A stretch of DNA of 41,386 nucleotides from Bacteroidales bacterium (GTDB lineage Bacteria > Bacteroidota > Bacteroidia > Bacteroidales > UBA3824). Both the position numbers and the translations under genes were made by a program. Below the pieces are notes generated by a model. The model had not been told where the DNA came from. It saw only the letters and a program-made list of their open reading frames with translations, and made no database searches. Within the stretch, counting starts at the first letter, position 1; each line of letters begins with the position of its first letter. Below are positions 26,663 through 35,500 of this stretch, piece after piece. The stretch spans positions 1-41,386 of the forward strand of contig JAFXZT010000180.1 of the NCBI GenBank assembly GCA_017541145.1, in the 5' to 3' direction.

Positions 26663-28303
26663 CTAAACGTCCTCAATAAAATTGGGGTTGATATTGGCGT
26701 TGGCGGCTTCTTGTGCTTTCAAATCTTCGTTGCGCTGAATTTCCTCCAAAGAAATACGGTATGAAGCAATTGCAATCGCCAACGATTGTGACAAACGCTC
26801 TATAAAGTCAATTTTGTAATCTTCAATTATTTCCATCGAGGCAAGTTCAAGTACTCCCAAAACGTTGTTATCCATGATGAGCGGTACTAAAAGAAGGTTT
26901 TTAGGATTGGCTTGTCCCAAACCGGTATGAACTTCGATGTAGTTATCAGGAAGATTGGTCATGTAGATTTTTTCCTTTTCGAGATAGCACTGACCTACAA
27001 GACCATCGCCCGGATAAACTCGTTTTTTGATATATTTACTGTTTTGATATGCTACTGAAGCGGTTTGCTCCAAAAATATATTTTCTTTGTTATAATCGTT
27101 CAAAACAAAAATTCCACCCATAATGGCGTTAACATATTCTGTAAGTTTTTTCAGAACGTCTACCATCATTTCTTTTTCACGACCAGAACCCAAACGGATA
27201 ATATCACCCAAAACGGCAAGACCTTCAGCTGCCCACTGACGACGTTTGTTTTCTTCCTGTCGTTTGGATTCTTCTTCGCGGGCATGTCGCAATGAATCGC
27301 GCATCTCAAGTAGTGAGTTGCCAAGATTGTCTTTGTCGGAAAGCAGTTTGAATTCTGATTCCAAGTTGCCTCTACCAATCTGACGCGCAAATCCGGCATA
27401 CGCAGCAAAACCGTCGATAAGCGCATCCAATGATTTTTTCATCTGACCGATTTCGTCGTTTCGCTCTATCGCAAGTTTTTCTACTACAAGACCTTTTGAC
27501 ATCTGGTCCAACTGCGATTCAATCATACGGATAGGTTGCGATACCGAATTTCCGAAGTAATACAAAACCAATGTCGCAATTAATGTAAGGATAGCTCCAA
27601 TTACCACAGTTTGACGAATCATACTGTTGATACGTTTGTTGAGGTCTTCTTTCTTTTGTTTTACAGTTTTGTCGATATAATCCTCGTAAACACCGGTTCC
27701 GATTACCCAGCCCAAAGGCTCATAAAGTTTTATGAATGAGATTTTAGGCACCCATTCTTTGGTTTCAGGTTTGTAAAAGTCGTATTTCAAAATACCTTCG
27801 CCGTTGTTGTCTTTTATCGCTTGAGTATAAGCATCATACACGTTTACATCGGTTTCGCCGACATAAAAGACGTGAGGTTCGCCTTCAAGTTGAGGCATCG
27901 AGGCGTGCATCACAACCACGTGAGGAGGTTCGTATTCGTTTATCCACAAGTAACCGTCGGTACCAAATCTCAGTACGCGCAGATTTTCCAAGGTGATATT
28001 CAGCATGTTAGCCACCACCATTTTTACTCCGGCTTCGTCCAAAGTATCTTCGAGGTCAAAACCGTATCTTTCCCGCACACCGGCATCACTACTTTGTTGA
28101 TACGAATGGTCAATCATATCGTAAGCGATGTTCACAATATCAATCAATTGCATTTTGATTGTATTGGTTTCTTCGGTGCGGTATCTTTCAATATCTTTAT
28201 CAGCCTGATCTCTGAAGTTATAAATAGAGTTGAAGGCGATGAGCAAAATACTTGTCAACACCGTCACACTAGTAAACAGAGGCAATTTGGTTTTTAACTT
28301 CAT
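26663..28303 (-). CDS. Cache-HAMP-GAF membrane sensor without an output domain
   Basis: A 546-residue inner-membrane protein. It has an N-terminal membrane helix (about 8-28) and then a periplasmic Cache domain (about 35-215; YLWINEYEPPHVVVMHASMP and LGWVIGTGVYEDYID are classic Cache_2/sCache elements). A second membrane helix follows at about 230-250. HAMP is at about 250-305 (SQPIRMIESQLDQMSKG, ERNDEIGQMKKSLD), then a second HAMP-like/coiled stretch and a GAF domain at about 375-520 (GDGLVGQCYLEKEKIYMTNLP, LLLVPLIMDNNVLGVLELAS). It ends NANINPNFIEDV. No histidine kinase, cyclase or methyl-accepting domain follows. It may signal through a partner, or have lost its end. A TATCTTTG box lies upstream on the minus strand. 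Confidence 0.88.
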   Translation of the reverse strand: MKLKTKLPLFTSVTVLTSILLIAFNSIYNFRDQADKDIERYRTEETNTIKMQLIDIVNIAYDMIDHSYQQSSDAGVRERYGFDLEDTLDEAGVKMVVANMLNITLENLRVLRFGTDGYLWINEYEPPHVVVMHASMPQLEGEPHVFYVGETDVNVYDAYTQAIKDNNGEGILKYDFYKPETKEWVPKISFIKLYEPLGWVIGTGVYEDYIDKTVKQKKEDLNKRINSMIRQTVVIGAILTLIATLVLYYFGNSVSQPIRMIESQLDQMSKGLVVEKLAIERNDEIGQMKKSLDALIDGFAAYAGFARQIGRGNLESEFKLLSDKDNLGNSLLEMRDSLRHAREEESKRQEENKRRQWAAEGLAVLGDIIRLGSGREKEMMVDVLKKLTEYVNAIMGGIFVLNDYNKENIFLEQTASVAYQNSKYIKKRVYPGDGLVGQCYLEKEKIYMTNLPDNYIEVHTGLGQANPKNLLLVPLIMDNNVLGVLELASMEIIEDYKIDFIERLSQSLAIAIASYRISLEEIQRNEDLKAQEAANANINPNFIEDV

Positions 28304-28333
28304 ATTCGTTAATAATTATGGCTTGCTAAAAGG

Positions 28334-28341
28334 CAAAGATA
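28334..28341 (-). promoter_or_regulatory. -7 box of the sensor gene
   Basis: On the minus strand TATCTTTG (28341-28334) matches TAnnTTTG, 31 bases before the ATG. A TTTG at 28368-28365 is 23 bases upstream, slightly far. Confidence 0.5.
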
Positions 28342-28484
28342 AAATAATTTCTCGAAATAATGTTCAAAATCTGTACCTAAAATTTTATATTTTTTATCGG
28401 GTAAACAAAAAGTGATTTTTTATATGTTGTAAATGCTTAGTCTGCTAATGATTAAAAAAAACATTAAAAAAAGTTGCTAAAAAA

Positions 28485-28516
28485 TTTGGTTGGAATAAAA
28501 ATTGTCCATACCTTTG
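28485..28516 (+). promoter_or_regulatory. Promoter of the tRNA gene
   Basis: TTTG (28485-28488), 20 bases, TACCTTTG (28509-28516), both matching the Bacteroidota consensus, about 30 bases before the mature tRNA 5' end. Confidence 0.7.
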
Positions 28517-28547
28517 CACCGTTGAATTAAGACAACAACTTCTTAAT

Positions 28548-28621
28548 GGCGAGATAGCTCAGCTGGTTAGAGCGCATGATTCATAATCATGAGGTCCCCG
28601 GTTCAATCCCGGGCCTCGCTA
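28548..28621 (+). tRNA. tRNA with anticodon CAT (elongator Met or lysidine-type Ile)
   Basis: It folds as a cloverleaf with acceptor GGCGAGA/CCTCGCT, D-arm GCTC..GAGC, anticodon arm CATGA-TTCATAA-TCATG with anticodon CAT, and T-arm CCCGG-TTCAATC-CCGGG. The anticodon stem lacks the three G-C pairs of an initiator. Anticodon CAT outside initiators is either elongator tRNA-Met or tRNA-Ile whose C34 is changed to lysidine; identity elements visible here do not settle which. The acceptor stem has a G-U first pair and an A-C mismatch at position 7-66. The encoded 3' end is A-CTA, so CCA is added enzymatically, as in many Bacteroidota. Confidence 0.93.
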
Positions 28622-28633
28622 CTAAAAATGATT

Positions 28634-28667
28634 ACCGCATTTGATATATTTCAAGTGCGGTTTTTTT
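28634..28667 (+). terminator. Rho-independent terminator of the tRNA
   Basis: ACCGCATTTGA (28634-28644) pairs with TCAAGTGCGGT (28651-28661) with one G-U pair and a six-base loop, followed by a run of seven T. Confidence 0.9.
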
Positions 28668-28703
28668 GTGTTTTTAGTTGACGTGATAAAATCATGTAAA
28701 AGT

Positions 28704-28747
28704 CAAAAAAAAATACGGAATTAAATTTCTTACTGTTTAATTCCGTA
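28704..28747 (-). terminator. Rho-independent terminator of the minus-strand lipoprotein/M28 unit
   Basis: TACGGAATTAAA (28714-28725) and TTTAATTCCGTA (28736-28747) are perfect inverted copies. On the minus strand the stem is followed by a run of T (A-run at 28705-28713 on the plus strand). Confidence 0.88.
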
Positions 28748-28779
28748 CTTCAGATTTTTATGTTGTGAAAAAAATAAAA

Positions 28780-29208
28780 TCAATATTTCGGATTCGGATA
28801 ATTTTTGTTGTACTCGTTGATTTTGTGTGTCCATTCCAAATTCTTGAAGAAATGCAGGTCTTCGCTGTATCGTTGTACCGGAATTTGTATTTCGTCGTCA
28901 AATTTGTTGTATTGTTCAGGCGTATTTTGTGTGTAAGTAAATGATATTGTGATATAATAGGTTTCCACAATTGTATCTCTGCAATATGATTTTCCTACTG
29001 AATCCAATACGGCGTCTTTCCATGAAATATGTTTCCACGGCGGATTTTTACTGAACGAAATATGTGAATCCCATCCTTGATGAAGGTTTTGCAATGCTGC
29101 AAGCAGACATTCTGAATAATGCGGAGCTTCTTCAGGTACGTATACTTTTTGGGTGCAAGATAGCATCATCAAGAATGGAATTATTAGTGTGAATAGAATT
29201 TTTTTCAT
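28780..29208 (-). CDS. Small lipoprotein of unknown function
   Basis: A 142-residue protein starting MKKILFTLIIPFLMMLSC, a lipoprotein signal peptide with lipobox MLSC; the residues after Cys (TQKVYVPEE) are acidic only later. The body contains two further cysteines (SECLL, SYCRD) and Trp/Tyr-rich segments (QGWDSHISFSKNPPWKHISW). No family is recognised. It follows the M28 peptidase gene by 68 bases with no obvious own promoter, so the two are probably one transcript ending at the terminator at 28704-28747. Envelope location is likely; function unknown. Confidence 0.82.
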   Translation of the reverse strand: MKKILFTLIIPFLMMLSCTQKVYVPEEAPHYSECLLAALQNLHQGWDSHISFSKNPPWKHISWKDAVLDSVGKSYCRDTIVETYYITISFTYTQNTPEQYNKFDDEIQIPVQRYSEDLHFFKNLEWTHKINEYNKNYPNPKY

Positions 29209-29276
29209 GTTTTCGGGTTTTATTTATAATTTTTTTGTTTCAAAAATCTGACCATTTATGTCAAAATTTCAGAATT

Positions 29277-30557
29277 TTACTCTGATTCGATGTAATCTTT
29301 TATTAAGTTGAAGATTTCTTGATATGCCGGCATTGGAATTTTTTCGGCTTTGTCGTAGATGTTGTGGTATTCTTTGTATTGACCCATTGTGTAAAAGTAT
29401 AATGCTTTAACACCTTTTTTATAAAAAAAATAATGGTCGCTGTTGGCAGCCGGTCCGCGCTTGTCTACTTTGGGAAGATATTTTTTTGAATTGTTTATTT
29501 TTACAAATTTTTCGTATTCGGGTAGATTTTCGGTGGCGTTTACAGCCATAATTCCTTCGTCGCCGCTGCCGAGCATGTCAAGATTTAACATCAGTTTGAT
29601 TTGTGACAGCGGAAATACGGGATGACGGGTGTAAAAATGTGAACCGAGAAGCCCCGTTTCTTCGCCGCTGAAAATTATAAATGCCAATGAATAATGCGGT
29701 TTGTTGCCGTTGTTTGACATCAAATTGAAATATTTTGCCAAATCCATGAGCATAACTGTTCCGCTGGCGTTGTCGTGAGCTCCCGGAAAATATGTATCTT
29801 TTCCGAGTGTGCCGATATGGTCATAATGCGCAGTCAACAACAAAAATGTATCCTTGATTTCGCCTTCTACACTGAACAGCAAATTGCTGGTGATATAATC
29901 GTTTTTTAGTTTTGCATCGATTTTTATTTCCAGTTGATTTTTGTCTATGTTGTTGACTATTTTATTTTTGTTAACAATAAGCGTGGTAAAGTTTTGCTGT
30001 TTGCAAGATATTGATTGTCCGGTAGTTCGGTCTGAAATTTTGATTTCTATTCCTGCTGTTTTTTGATTGTGATTTTGAGCAAGAATAAAAAGTTCTTTGT
30101 ATTGATTGTAAAGTCCGGTAGTATCGTAAACTAAAACTATATCTTTTGATAATTTGTTGTTTTTTATTTTTTTAATCAAATTTTTGTTTTTCCTCGGATT
30201 GAATTCTTTCAAGACGATGTTACCATAAAAACCTTTGCTTACAGGTGTTACAAGGTAATCTTCGGCAGGTTTGAGAGTTGAGCCGTTTATTTTTACAGTC
30301 ATTTCGCCTTCAAAAGTGTTAACAGTAATCGGAAAATCCTGAGTATAAGTGTTGTATAACGGTTTGAGATTATTGTTTTTGATTTCGTTCAGTAGAAAGT
30401 TGCAAGCTAATCGTCCGCCGTTTAATGAATATCCTCGTCCGTAAAATTCTTTGCTACAGAGTTTTTCCATTAAATTTCTGGCGTATCTGATATCTTGAGC
30501 CCTCATCGACACAAAAGATGTCAGCAGCATTACAATTGATAGTAAAAATTTTGTCAT
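29277..30557 (-). CDS. M28-family zinc aminopeptidase, secreted
   Basis: A 426-residue exopeptidase-type protein. It has signal peptide MTKFLLSIVMLLTSFVSMRA followed by Q. A PA-like insert region lies around 90-220 and the M28 catalytic domain from about 235. Ligands and catalytic residues of the di-zinc centre are visible: HYDHIG (His 244), AHDNASG (Asp 262), SGEETGLLGS (catalytic Glu 299 and ligand Glu 300), NLDMLG, and a late His in YKEYHNIYD. It should remove N-terminal residues from peptides in the periplasm or outside; substrate preference cannot be read. A TAAATTTG box lies upstream. It is probably co-transcribed with the small lipoprotein downstream. Confidence 0.93.
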   Translation of the reverse strand: MTKFLLSIVMLLTSFVSMRAQDIRYARNLMEKLCSKEFYGRGYSLNGGRLACNFLLNEIKNNNLKPLYNTYTQDFPITVNTFEGEMTVKINGSTLKPAEDYLVTPVSKGFYGNIVLKEFNPRKNKNLIKKIKNNKLSKDIVLVYDTTGLYNQYKELFILAQNHNQKTAGIEIKISDRTTGQSISCKQQNFTTLIVNKNKIVNNIDKNQLEIKIDAKLKNDYITSNLLFSVEGEIKDTFLLLTAHYDHIGTLGKDTYFPGAHDNASGTVMLMDLAKYFNLMSNNGNKPHYSLAFIIFSGEETGLLGSHFYTRHPVFPLSQIKLMLNLDMLGSGDEGIMAVNATENLPEYEKFVKINNSKKYLPKVDKRGPAANSDHYFFYKKGVKALYFYTMGQYKEYHNIYDKAEKIPMPAYQEIFNLIKDYIESE

Positions 30558-30610
30558 TTTTAATGAAATTTAGTTGTAAAATTGAGGTGAACTTACCGAA
30601 AAAATGTTTA

Positions 30611-30618
30611 CAAATTTA
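30611..30618 (-). promoter_or_regulatory. -7 box of the M28 peptidase gene
   Basis: On the minus strand TAAATTTG (30618-30611) matches TAnnTTTG, 54 bases before the ATG; no upstream TTTG at standard spacing. Confidence 0.45.
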
Positions 30619-30805
30619 TGAATAGTTTTTGTTTTAGGTTGTGAAATTTTGTATATTTTTTTATCATAATATCAACCTTTGATGTTATAATCTTTGTACA
30701 AAAAATAAATTAATATTAAAGTAAATTAATATGACAATGTTATTATATTGTTGAAAAATGTGATAGTTTTTGTTTTGTTTATTAAAAAAATACAAAGAAA
30801 ATAAC

Positions 30806-30813
30806 TAATTTTG
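30806..30813 (+). promoter_or_regulatory. -7 box of the OmpA-family gene
   Basis: TAATTTTG matches TAnnTTTG. It covers a possible in-frame TTG at 30811, which therefore cannot be in the transcript and favours the ATG at 30850 as the start. Confidence 0.5.
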
Positions 30814-30849
30814 AGGCAAATTAAAATAGCAACTATATATATCAATATA

Positions 30850-32469
30850 ATGAAACATTTTTTAACTACATCTTTGCTTGGGACGGCTTGTTTGCTGCTA
30901 ACCGTCCAAAACGTTTTTTCTCAGGACGAAAAAAACGAAGAACCGCTGCGTGTGCCTTGTCAGAAAGGTAATTACATCACTTTGGAAGCCGGTGGCGGTT
31001 ATCAAACGCTAAAATATGATTTGTTGCAAAACGGAACTCAAGACGGCGGTTTCGGTTGGGATTTCAAGATGGGATTCCGTCATTATTTCCAACCTAAATG
31101 GGGCGTCGGTTTGGCTTTCAGATTGCAAAATTTCAACTCTTCGTCTGATTTGAATTATATTCAGTATATCGAAAATGCCGTGGATGCTGCCGGTCGATAT
31201 TATCAGCACAGAACTTATTTTAATGATTATACTGAAAAACAAACCGTTACAATGCTTGAAGTGCCGGTGGAAGTATTTTTTCAGACAAATATTTCCAACC
31301 GTTGGAAACTGAATCTCGGTGCGGGACTTCAGGGAAATATCGCCGCAATTTCCAACAAGTTTAAATACGATGGCGGAAGTCTTGAAACCAGAGCTTATTA
31401 CGATTACGACGATCATCCTTGGAATTTGGAGCTTTATGGTTTGGACAAGTACGACCTTTATTCTGCTGACGGATTTAGCGGTAATTACGATTATAAAACC
31501 ACTGTTTCGGCAATTGCTGAGGCAGGTGTGCTTTATGCGCTCAATTACAATCTTGACCTTGCTTTCAATATTAATTTTAATTACGGATTGATAAAAGTAA
31601 TAAACAATATGTCGGGAATGCCGCTTTACGATCCTGACTGCAAGGACGAAACAGCATATCAAACTCCGGTTTACAACGGATTGTTGAATACTCAGGCCAA
31701 AAGTGCAAAACCATTTTCAATAGGAGCTTCGATTGGTATCCGTTACCGTTTCGGCAAGGAAACTCAGCAGTCTATTGATTTTGACGAAGCCCGCAAAGCC
31801 AGAAGACATCGCGCTACCGAGGATATGGAAATTGTTCAAGACAATCAAGTGGATTTTGATGACCTTGACAAAAAACATAAAAAACGTGAACAGGATTCTA
31901 TCGAACTCGCTGAGAATGAACGTCGTAAACGTGAACTTGAAGAAATGGAATTCCAACGTCAGCAAGATTCTATTGCAAACGCAAAAGCTCAGCAGGATTC
32001 TATTGCAAATGCTGTGGTAGAACAAGCTCCGGATACAACTGCCGTAATTGCCGACGTGCCTGAGCCTCCAAAGCAAGATACAACTCCGGCTAAAAATTAT
32101 TCCGAAGAAGAGCTTGAACAGATACTTACCCGTTTGAATGACAACTCATGTAATTTCAACAAGGACAATCCTACAAATCAAGCTCAACAGCAAGCAGATC
32201 TTGACAGATTGGCTGAAATCTTGAAATCAAATCCTGATTTAAGACTTGATGCATACGGACATACATGTAATATCGGCTCGTTGGAGTCAAATAAAATAGT
32301 AGGTATGCGTCGTGCCGAAAGTGTAAAAGCGGCTCTTATGCAGCGCGGTGTTCCGTCAGAACAGATTCAGTGTTTTACAAAATGGTATTCCGAGCCGTTG
32401 GTTCCGAATACAACTCCTGAAAACCGCGAGAAAAACCGCCGTTACGAACTTAAACAGGAGAAAAAGTAA
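30850..32469 (+). CDS. OmpA-family outer-membrane protein with N-terminal barrel
   Basis: A 539-residue protein from ATG 30850, where signal peptide MKHFLTTSLLGTACLLLTVQ plus NVFSQ begins. An in-frame TTG 39 bases upstream falls inside the promoter box and would spoil the signal peptide. Residues about 35-310 form an outer-membrane barrel (YITLEAGGGYQTLKY, WKLNLGAGLQGNIAA, IGASIGIRYRFG). Residues about 320-410 are a charged helix with the repeat QQDSIANA (30-base direct repeat at 31960-32010). The C-terminal OmpA domain binds peptidoglycan: AYGHTCNIGSLESNKIVGMR and ENREKNRRYELKQ. It ties the outer membrane to the wall. It is followed 36 bases later by the T9SS-exported giant, probably in one transcript. 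Confidence 0.9.
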   Translation: MKHFLTTSLLGTACLLLTVQNVFSQDEKNEEPLRVPCQKGNYITLEAGGGYQTLKYDLLQNGTQDGGFGWDFKMGFRHYFQPKWGVGLAFRLQNFNSSSDLNYIQYIENAVDAAGRYYQHRTYFNDYTEKQTVTMLEVPVEVFFQTNISNRWKLNLGAGLQGNIAAISNKFKYDGGSLETRAYYDYDDHPWNLELYGLDKYDLYSADGFSGNYDYKTTVSAIAEAGVLYALNYNLDLAFNINFNYGLIKVINNMSGMPLYDPDCKDETAYQTPVYNGLLNTQAKSAKPFSIGASIGIRYRFGKETQQSIDFDEARKARRHRATEDMEIVQDNQVDFDDLDKKHKKREQDSIELAENERRKRELEEMEFQRQQDSIANAKAQQDSIANAVVEQAPDTTAVIADVPEPPKQDTTPAKNYSEEELEQILTRLNDNSCNFNKDNPTNQAQQQADLDRLAEILKSNPDLRLDAYGHTCNIGSLESNKIVGMRRAESVKAALMQRGVPSEQIQCFTKWYSEPLVPNTTPENREKNRRYELKQEKK

Positions 32470-32505
32470 TGATATTAATTCAAAAAAATTAAAACTTGTA
32501 CCATT

Positions 32506-35500
32506 ATGAAAATTAAGAGTTTTATATTATTTATAGCTGTTTTGTTATCATTGTTGACATTTGATACAAAACAATTGTTTGCACAAGACATGCCGTTTCG
32601 CGTTGTTGTGGAAAAAGATGATGGCAACGAAACTATAGATTGTGCAACACTTAAAGAGGCTTTTGGCGATTATGTTTGTTCGACTAATCCTCCTACTAAA
32701 ATTACTATAACACAAATAGGTGATTATGTAAATACTGAATGGCAAACACAAACTTATCTTCCTACATCATATATTGTTAATGACGTTGTTCTTGAATTGG
32801 ATAAAAACAAGAGATTTGTGGACGGTTTGAATTTAAATGTACAAAGTGGAAGTTTAACAATTAATACTTCTGATGGAGAACCGTTGAACGATGGTAACTA
32901 TTTACATACGCAAATTTCAAACAGTGGAATCTTAAATATCAACGGTGGTACTTATACCGGAGATAAAATAATTGTAAACTATTCTTATGCTACAACGAAT
33001 ATTACAAACGGTAAATTTACCGGAGACGCTAATTTAATTGAAAATCAAATTAGTGGTACTCTGAATATTACAGACGGTATATTTAAAGCTGAGGTAACCG
33101 AAGAAACAGAATATAATCATTACAGTGCAATCTATTCTCGTGGTTCTGTTTTTGTAAAAGACGGTGAATTTACTCTTAACGGTACAACTCAAAATGCAGA
33201 CGAAGAGATTTGGGCAGCAATTTTCGTTGATAATGATCCTTCAGTAATCGAAGGTGGAAAATTTAAACAAACTGTATCAACGACTTCCACAGCATCTTCT
33301 AGTAATATTTATTGTGCTGCGTATATTGGCGGAACTACATATATTTCCGGTGGAGAATTTGATGGCGATATTGCGTTGTTTGCTAGAACATATACTTATA
33401 TCAGCAACGCAAAATTAACAGGAAAGAACTATTCATTATGGGATGACGGATATTATGAAAATTATAGTAATCATAATTATGTTTCGTTTGGAGATTGGAC
33501 TTATAAAACCTACAACAGTATGTTCGAGAAAGTGGAGTTTTTAGGAAAATTGAAACGAGGCGGTTCTGATTATACAAATGAAGATATAAGGTTTGTTGAT
33601 GCTGATAAAAAAGGGATTGGTGAGAAATATAATTCAAATCAAGAATTATTGAACAAAGATTCTCCAATAACAAGTTTTTCAGCAGTAGAACGAGAAAAGC
33701 CGTTTGAAGGAAAAATCATTAAAGATGATAAAGTTATAGAAAGTAAAAGATTTGCGTTATTGGCTTACGCAATTGATAAAGAAAAATATTCTCAAAATAC
33801 AGATTGGGCTAACGTAAAGTTAGAAGTAAGCAATATCGGTGATTATAATATACTAGAAAAAGGTACTGTGCTTGTTTGTAATGACGATTACGGAAATCCG
33901 ATAGGTAAAACCATCGATTATAATTGTGAATTAAATTTAACCGGAAGTTACCAATTGGTGGATACCATTGATATTACGATAAATGAGGGTGGTAATCTCG
34001 TAGTAAATTATGAAGGTGCTACCGATCAAGATAAATTGTTTTCATTTTTTGATGTTAACGGCGGAACTTTAACGATTAACAGCGGAACGTTTTATAATGA
34101 CTATGCTGTGGTTGCTGTAGAAAACAACGGTAAAGCAACAATTAATGGCGGTGTTTTTATAACTCGTGTAGGAAATTTGAAGGAATTTAATTTGTCAACA
34201 CGTCATCGCAAAATGGAAAGCAATTTTGTAGTGAATCGCGGTGGTATTTTAGAAATAAAAGACGGAAATTTTTCTTACGCCAATTACGAAGGAAATACTT
34301 CTGAAGGAGCTGTACCTGATTTATATGGTGTACATACCAGTGCAGGAACTACTAAAATTTACAACGGTACATTTGATCCAACTATTGAAAATACAGTACA
34401 GTCAACTCGTCCCGATAATACCGTCTTTTTGGAAAATGGCGAAGTCATAATTGAGGATATTGAAATTATTGGCGATAAAGATCAAGTTTTTAACTGTGGA
34501 GTTTCTGTAAATGGAGGTACTGCAATAATTGAAAAGGGAACTTTTGCCGGTGGTAAGGCAGCTGTTTCTGTTAACGGAGGTCAAGTAGATATCAACAACG
34601 GAGAGTTCAAATCTGCAAATACTATGTCGGGCGATGCTGTTGTTGTTAACGGTGGTACTATTAATATTAAGGATGGAACTTTTGATGCTATGGCAGGTCA
34701 ATATGGTTCCGGTGTATATGTTCAGGGTGGTAAAATCAATATTTCCGGCGGTAAATTCAAAGGCAAGAATGACGCTTTAAATGCTTTTACTCAGTCTGGT
34801 GTTTTAGTAGCTGATATTAGTTTGACCGGTGGTGAATATGAGGGCGGATATTGGGCTGTTACAAACTCAGCGCACAAAAGCAGCAATTCCGCAGATGTTG
34901 GCAATATTTTGGCTGATGGTTACGCATTTTTTGACGGCGACAGACAATTGTCGTTTGTCGTTAACGGAAATGAGGTTTATGAAACATATTCCGCTTACGG
35001 ACAACTTGGCGGTGACGATGCCGAAATATACAAAAAGTTGAAGGTAGCCAAAGCCAATGCGTATGTTTTGACTTATCTTGATTTTGAAGAAAAACATCAT
35101 GAAATTACAAAAGCTCAGAATTCCAATCAATACAGAAATCTGGTTTTGCATGGCGTATATGGCGACAAATTGTCGGAGTTGACATTGTGTTACACCTATA
35201 CTTCCAACAACGAGATAGTTTACTCTCCGGTTTATTTATGTCAGTATAAAAACGAGGAATATACGGTATTGAGCGACGTAAAGATGTCTGTTAAAGTAGA
35301 CGATGAGTATATCGATATAGATAAGTTGGACGCAGAGAATGATCCTGTTATTGATGTGGTAAACACGTCGTCTTATAATCTGAAATTGTCAACTGATGTT
35401 ACAAGTAAATCGCTGGATAATGTAACGGTAGAAATCGATAAAAAAGTAATCACCGCTACACTTGAAGATATGTCGGTAGAATACGGTGATGAAACTGTTA

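Noticed and set aside
26663-28303. Methyl-accepting chemotaxis protein
   Set aside because: Cache and HAMP are present but there is no methyl-accepting signalling helix hairpin; the C-terminal domain is GAF.
28548-28621. Initiator tRNA-fMet
   Set aside because: The anticodon stem is CATGA/TCATG and lacks the three consecutive G-C pairs of initiators.
30811-30849. TTG start for the OmpA-family protein
   Set aside because: The TTG is part of the promoter -7 box, and the signal peptide begins properly at the ATG at 30850.
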